Part shown: piece by piece, positions 61,021 through 64,000 of the stretch | Numbering within the stretch: the stretch's first letter is position 1 | How the letters are laid out: each line of letters starts with the position of its first letter | Assembly (NCBI GenBank): GCA_903772945.1 | Contig: CAICTM010000157.1 | Span: 1-64,000 of the forward strand | Length of the DNA stretch: 64,000 bases | Source: Seminavis robusta | Taxonomy: Eukaryota; Bacillariophyta; Bacillariophyceae; Naviculales; Naviculaceae | Reading direction: 5' to 3' | Notes under the pieces: model-generated | The model's input: only the letters and a program-made list of their open reading frames with translations | Database searches by the model: none | Told to the model about the DNA's origin: nothing | Position numbers and translations under genes: made by a program

Positions 61021-64000
61021 ATGAGCGCATCTACAAGCGTCCAAGGGCAGCAAAAGCTGAACAAGAACCTCAAAACTCTAAAGAGCGGCATTCGCGGCAT
61101 GATGTTGGGAGGTCTGTCGAGTGCACGGCCCGTAGTGGCAATGGGTCCAGAAGACAAGCGACCCGAAGCGCGAGAAGACAACATTCGAGACGGCGAAGAT
61201 GAAGAGGAATTGAACATTGATGATCTGGCGACGGTGCCTCGTGTAGTGGACAACAACAACAACAATGAAGGCTCCATGGATCTCACCGAATCTGCATCTG
61301 GGTTGCGAACGTCGCTTCATATCAAGCAACAAAAGGCATTGGAGGAAGAAGAGCAAGGAGAAGAAGCTCATGATGGACACCAGAGACAACGATCCGTCAA
61401 ACGACACGACAGTCCCCGAGGAGCCGAGGACTGGGCCGGTGTTTCCGGTAGTACTACTGCTAGCAGTACCCACAACAACTCCCAACAAGCACCACCACAA
61501 GATTTGTCCCTCATGGTGGGTTCCGATCCCAACATTTACTACAAAGAAGCAGCCGCAGCGTCTCCGCTGTCACCCGTGGCTTCGGCTGTCGGTCCCCTCA
61601 AGTACCCGACGTCCGCTCCCATTCAAATGCAGACTGGCACTGGCTATGCTCCCAATGGCGTACCACAACAACAACAACAGTCTCTGTCACAAACATCTCA
61701 TTCACTCCACAATAGCCAACAACAGCAACCTCCTCCAACCAGCAGCATGAACAAGTTTCTACGAGGCAAAATCAAAATATCCGCCTTGAAAAACCTCGTT
61801 GTCAATCCGCTCGACTTGAGTAGTACTTCCGCTCATCATACTTCCTCCAAACAACAACAACAGCAACAATCACTCAAGTCATCCGTGAAGCAATCGCGCA
61901 TCGATGAATCCGACATTGTGGATCATTCGCGACGGCACAATGACGACGATCATCACGACGACAATGACACACCGCAACAACCACAACAAAAGAAACTAGG
62001 AGGCAAAGCCCGCAAACTCATGCGCAACAGCATCATTGGACTCAAGAATCTCGGCAAAGTCAGCACCAATCGCAACAACGTAATACTACTCGAAGACGAC
62101 ACCAGTACCACCTTTTCCAACGCACAAGATTCCTTGCCGCCACTCAAGAGCATGGCCGACACGAAGTACGCAAAACCCGTCGAAGAACAACCCAATCAAG
62201 ACTTGTTGGATCAAGGCGTGGCACAATTGCATGTGGCCAAATCAGTCTTTCACGAAAATGAACAAGCCAAACAACGGAGACGCAAACGCGTGGCCAAACG
62301 AAACACGAATATTGGTGACTACTTGTTGACATCCTCCACGACAAGTCAACCCTCGGCGGCCGAACTGGAACATTTCAGTGTCGGGACCGAAGAACGTCGC
62401 AGCAAGTCCAAGCCAAAGTTGGATCCGCAAGCCCGCGAACGACTCAAGAGACACTCCCGGCAACGGGAAGAACGTTATCGATCGTCGGCCAATCGACGGA
62501 GACGACGCCACATGGCCGATCATTCGTCGCGAGGCAGTGTCATGTCGGTCGATAGCAATAGCAAACAACAAGACAGTGCTTTCATGGATCGCATGTCCGT
62601 GTCGGATCGATTGTCGTCAGTGGGACGCCTGTCCGTGCATACGACCACCACGAACGATCGATTGCACAGTTCCGAAGGGCAACTGTTGGATCATGCTGCG
62701 GCGCTCGAGGCAGATGATACAGCAGCCATTGCAGAACCAAAGGCCATGCCATTGCGGGCACCCAGTGGTGGTGGCGATCATCATCCGCCTCAAAGCTCGA
62801 ACCGCAAATTGAAAAAAGAACAAGATGGAAAGCTACGGGAACGAGTACGGAGTCGTCAGAGTTTGGCCATGCAACATGCCAAGGAACCATCCTTTAGCGC
62901 ACTCGAATTGCTCGCACAAGATGACGATGAGTCCTTTGCCGATGACATTGACCAGAGTGTTGGATCCATGGAGGAGGATGATGGCGAGCACCAATACCAT
63001 GACGAAGACGACGACCATGATGATGGCGACGTCTTTGCCGCTGCCGACGAGGCTCGCCATCATCAAGAAGTGTCTCTCAAGGACATTTTCAGCAGCGGCG
63101 CCGAACAGCCACATCTGGCATCATCGTCGGCTTACACGGTAGATTCCGTTTCGGCCAATGTCAGCTTGGATGTCACAGCAGGACAAGGAAGTTTTCAACA
63201 AGTGGAAGGAGCACGGTCCCATGATTACCTGCAGTTGGTGATTGGTGACAATGTGCCTGCCAAGCTAGCGTCGCCAACCACTGCCAAAGAAGGAGAGGAT
63301 GCCGAAAGTGCTCCTGTGGTTGTCACCAAACCAGAACGGAAAATGGTGCGACGACGCAGCAAGACACGCTTGACAGAAGACGAGAAGCACAGCAGCAGCA
63401 AGAGATCTTCCTCACGGCCGAGTAGTGGAATGAGACGGGAAGGAAGCAGTCGGAGGCTTGCAGCGGGAGACAAGAAGGAACAACGCCGCAGCAAACCCAA
63501 GAGCAGCAGCCGCCGTCGCACAAAAAGCCCACGACGCAAGTCGGATCAAACCGGGACCCGACGTCGCAAGATTTCGGCTCGTGATAGCATGGGCAATGCT
63601 TCGGAGCCTGCCATTACATGTACGAACACTGCATTCGAGGAGTCTGCCGAGAACTTGACTCATAGTACAGCAGCAGCAGAGGAAGAGCAAGTACCGGTAG
63701 ATACATCCGCTAGGACGCAGGATGGTGACGCCAACGAGGAACGAGAAGGCAGTGGCAGCGGCAACCGCGAGGCTCCTCAAATTGGGGAGCCTGCCGGAGA
63801 TCCTGTTGCCGACGCGAAAGCGGCTGCAGAGCCGTCGGATGTTGTTGCCAGTAGCAACAAGGATTCGCGTCGCGAGGAAGGAGGTCGAGATCACAACAAG
63901 GAATCTCGAAAACGGCAGCCTCGATCCGGCAAAGAAAAGCGCAGCGTGGACCGAAAGCCCAAAAAGTCCTCCAACAAGTCTGGCGGCAGTGACGAAAAAC
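61021..64000 (+). CDS. Large disordered Arg/Ser/Gln-rich protein, 3' end outside the window
   Basis: Reading from the ATG at 61021, I followed the frame codon by codon to the last base without a stop: 993 codons, cut by the window edge. The N-terminus (KLNKNLKTLKSGIRGMMLGG) is basic and helical. Next come acidic, Asn- and Gln-rich tracts (polyN near 61250, polyQ near 61670 and 61850). Short amphipathic basic segments recur (NKFLRGKIKISALKNLVVN, ARKLMRNSIIGLKNLGK). A probable coiled or charged helix follows (NEQAKQRRRKRVAKRN), then His/Asp-rich DDDHDDGD and a Lys/Arg/Ser-rich tail (KSSSRRRTKSPRRK). No known domain was recognised. Architecture is similar to the 52239-57116 gene, which is transcribed in the opposite direction, but clear homology was not seen. 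A nuclear or cytoskeletal disordered scaffold is inference. Confidence 0.78.
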   Translation, partial: MSASTSVQGQQKLNKNLKTLKSGIRGMMLGGLSSARPVVAMGPEDKRPEAREDNIRDGEDEEELNIDDLATVPRVVDNNNNNEGSMDLTESASGLRTSLHIKQQKALEEEEQGEEAHDGHQRQRSVKRHDSPRGAEDWAGVSGSTTASSTHNNSQQAPPQDLSLMVGSDPNIYYKEAAAASPLSPVASAVGPLKYPTSAPIQMQTGTGYAPNGVPQQQQQSLSQTSHSLHNSQQQQPPPTSSMNKFLRGKIKISALKNLVVNPLDLSSTSAHHTSSKQQQQQQSLKSSVKQSRIDESDIVDHSRRHNDDDHHDDNDTPQQPQQKKLGGKARKLMRNSIIGLKNLGKVSTNRNNVILLEDDTSTTFSNAQDSLPPLKSMADTKYAKPVEEQPNQDLLDQGVAQLHVAKSVFHENEQAKQRRRKRVAKRNTNIGDYLLTSSTTSQPSAAELEHFSVGTEERRSKSKPKLDPQARERLKRHSRQREERYRSSANRRRRRHMADHSSRGSVMSVDSNSKQQDSAFMDRMSVSDRLSSVGRLSVHTTTTNDRLHSSEGQLLDHAAALEADDTAAIAEPKAMPLRAPSGGGDHHPPQSSNRKLKKEQDGKLRERVRSRQSLAMQHAKEPSFSALELLAQDDDESFADDIDQSVGSMEEDDGEHQYHDEDDDHDDGDVFAAADEARHHQEVSLKDIFSSGAEQPHLASSSAYTVDSVSANVSLDVTAGQGSFQQVEGARSHDYLQLVIGDNVPAKLASPTTAKEGEDAESAPVVVTKPERKMVRRRSKTRLTEDEKHSSSKRSSSRPSSGMRREGSSRRLAAGDKKEQRRSKPKSSSRRRTKSPRRKSDQTGTRRRKISARDSMGNASEPAITCTNTAFEESAENLTHSTAAAEEEQVPVDTSARTQDGDANEEREGSGSGNREAPQIGEPAGDPVADAKAAAEPSDVVASSNKDSRREEGGRDHNKESRKRQPRSGKEKRSVDRKPKKSSNKSGGSDEK

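Noticed and set aside
61078-63894. Multiple plus- and minus-strand frames in the last 3 kb
   Set aside because: All overlap the continuous 61021-64000 reading in other frames and lack its consistent composition.

Overview
The window looks like nuclear DNA of a pennate diatom, or a close stramenopile relative. Several genes have short GT-AG introns of about 73-133 bases, usually opening GTAAG or GTATG. A membrane prenyltransferase carries a presequence of the diatom plastid type (hydrophobic segment ending in ...TDAF). There are expanded families of 7TM receptors and of Cys-rich secreted binding proteins, and the intergenic DNA is full of ACCGGTAC-like and CTAG-rich words. No tRNA, rRNA, CRISPR array or retroviral element was recognised. 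Species assignment is inference from style only.

Layout. 0.4-3.4 kb: a large DDE/RNase H-like, zinc-binding, polyQ-tailed protein of transposon type (minus). 4.2-17.7 kb: three paralogous 7TM receptor genes (two minus, one plus) that share one phase-2 intron at the same site. They are interleaved with a plastid-type UbiA prenyltransferase, a decayed gene, a two-exon SDR reductase and a duplicated non-coding block. The first receptor runs straight into an orphan Ulp1 protease C-terminus. The third carries a ten-copy tail repeat that combines a PxxPxR motif with an RxxS motif. 18.2-24.1 kb: a six-exon secreted NMT1-like solute-binding protein with Cys-rich modules, a small ABM-type protein, and a transmembrane protein with only the C-terminal half of a 5'-nucleotidase. 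26.5-30.2 kb: a type II membrane glycosyltransferase-like gene and a SET-MYND methyltransferase.

30.9-38.8 kb holds a giant gene of about 2,592 codons with a TALE-type homeodomain, two WW domains, PDZ-like segments and a C-terminal CCCH-like finger. 39.0-48.7 kb: an inverted pair of paralogous repeat proteins, one interrupted by a nonsense codon. They flank an ABA4-like (DUF4281) membrane protein, a PH-domain protein with an Asn/Met/Gln-rich head, and a large STAND/AAA ATPase. 49.4-57.1 kb: a DUF72 protein, a DUF1275 (YoaK-like) membrane protein and a very large Ser/Arg-repeat protein. After 3.9 kb of repeat-containing non-coding DNA, the window ends inside another large disordered Arg/Ser/Gln-rich gene that starts at 61021 and stays open to the last base.

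The genes do not form one pathway. The prenyltransferase and the ABA4-like gene could both belong to plastid isoprenoid or carotenoid metabolism. The strongest novelty candidate is the receptor tail at 16.9-17.7 kb. Exon boundaries were inferred by eye from frame, splice consensus and paralogue comparison, and are not confirmed by transcripts.
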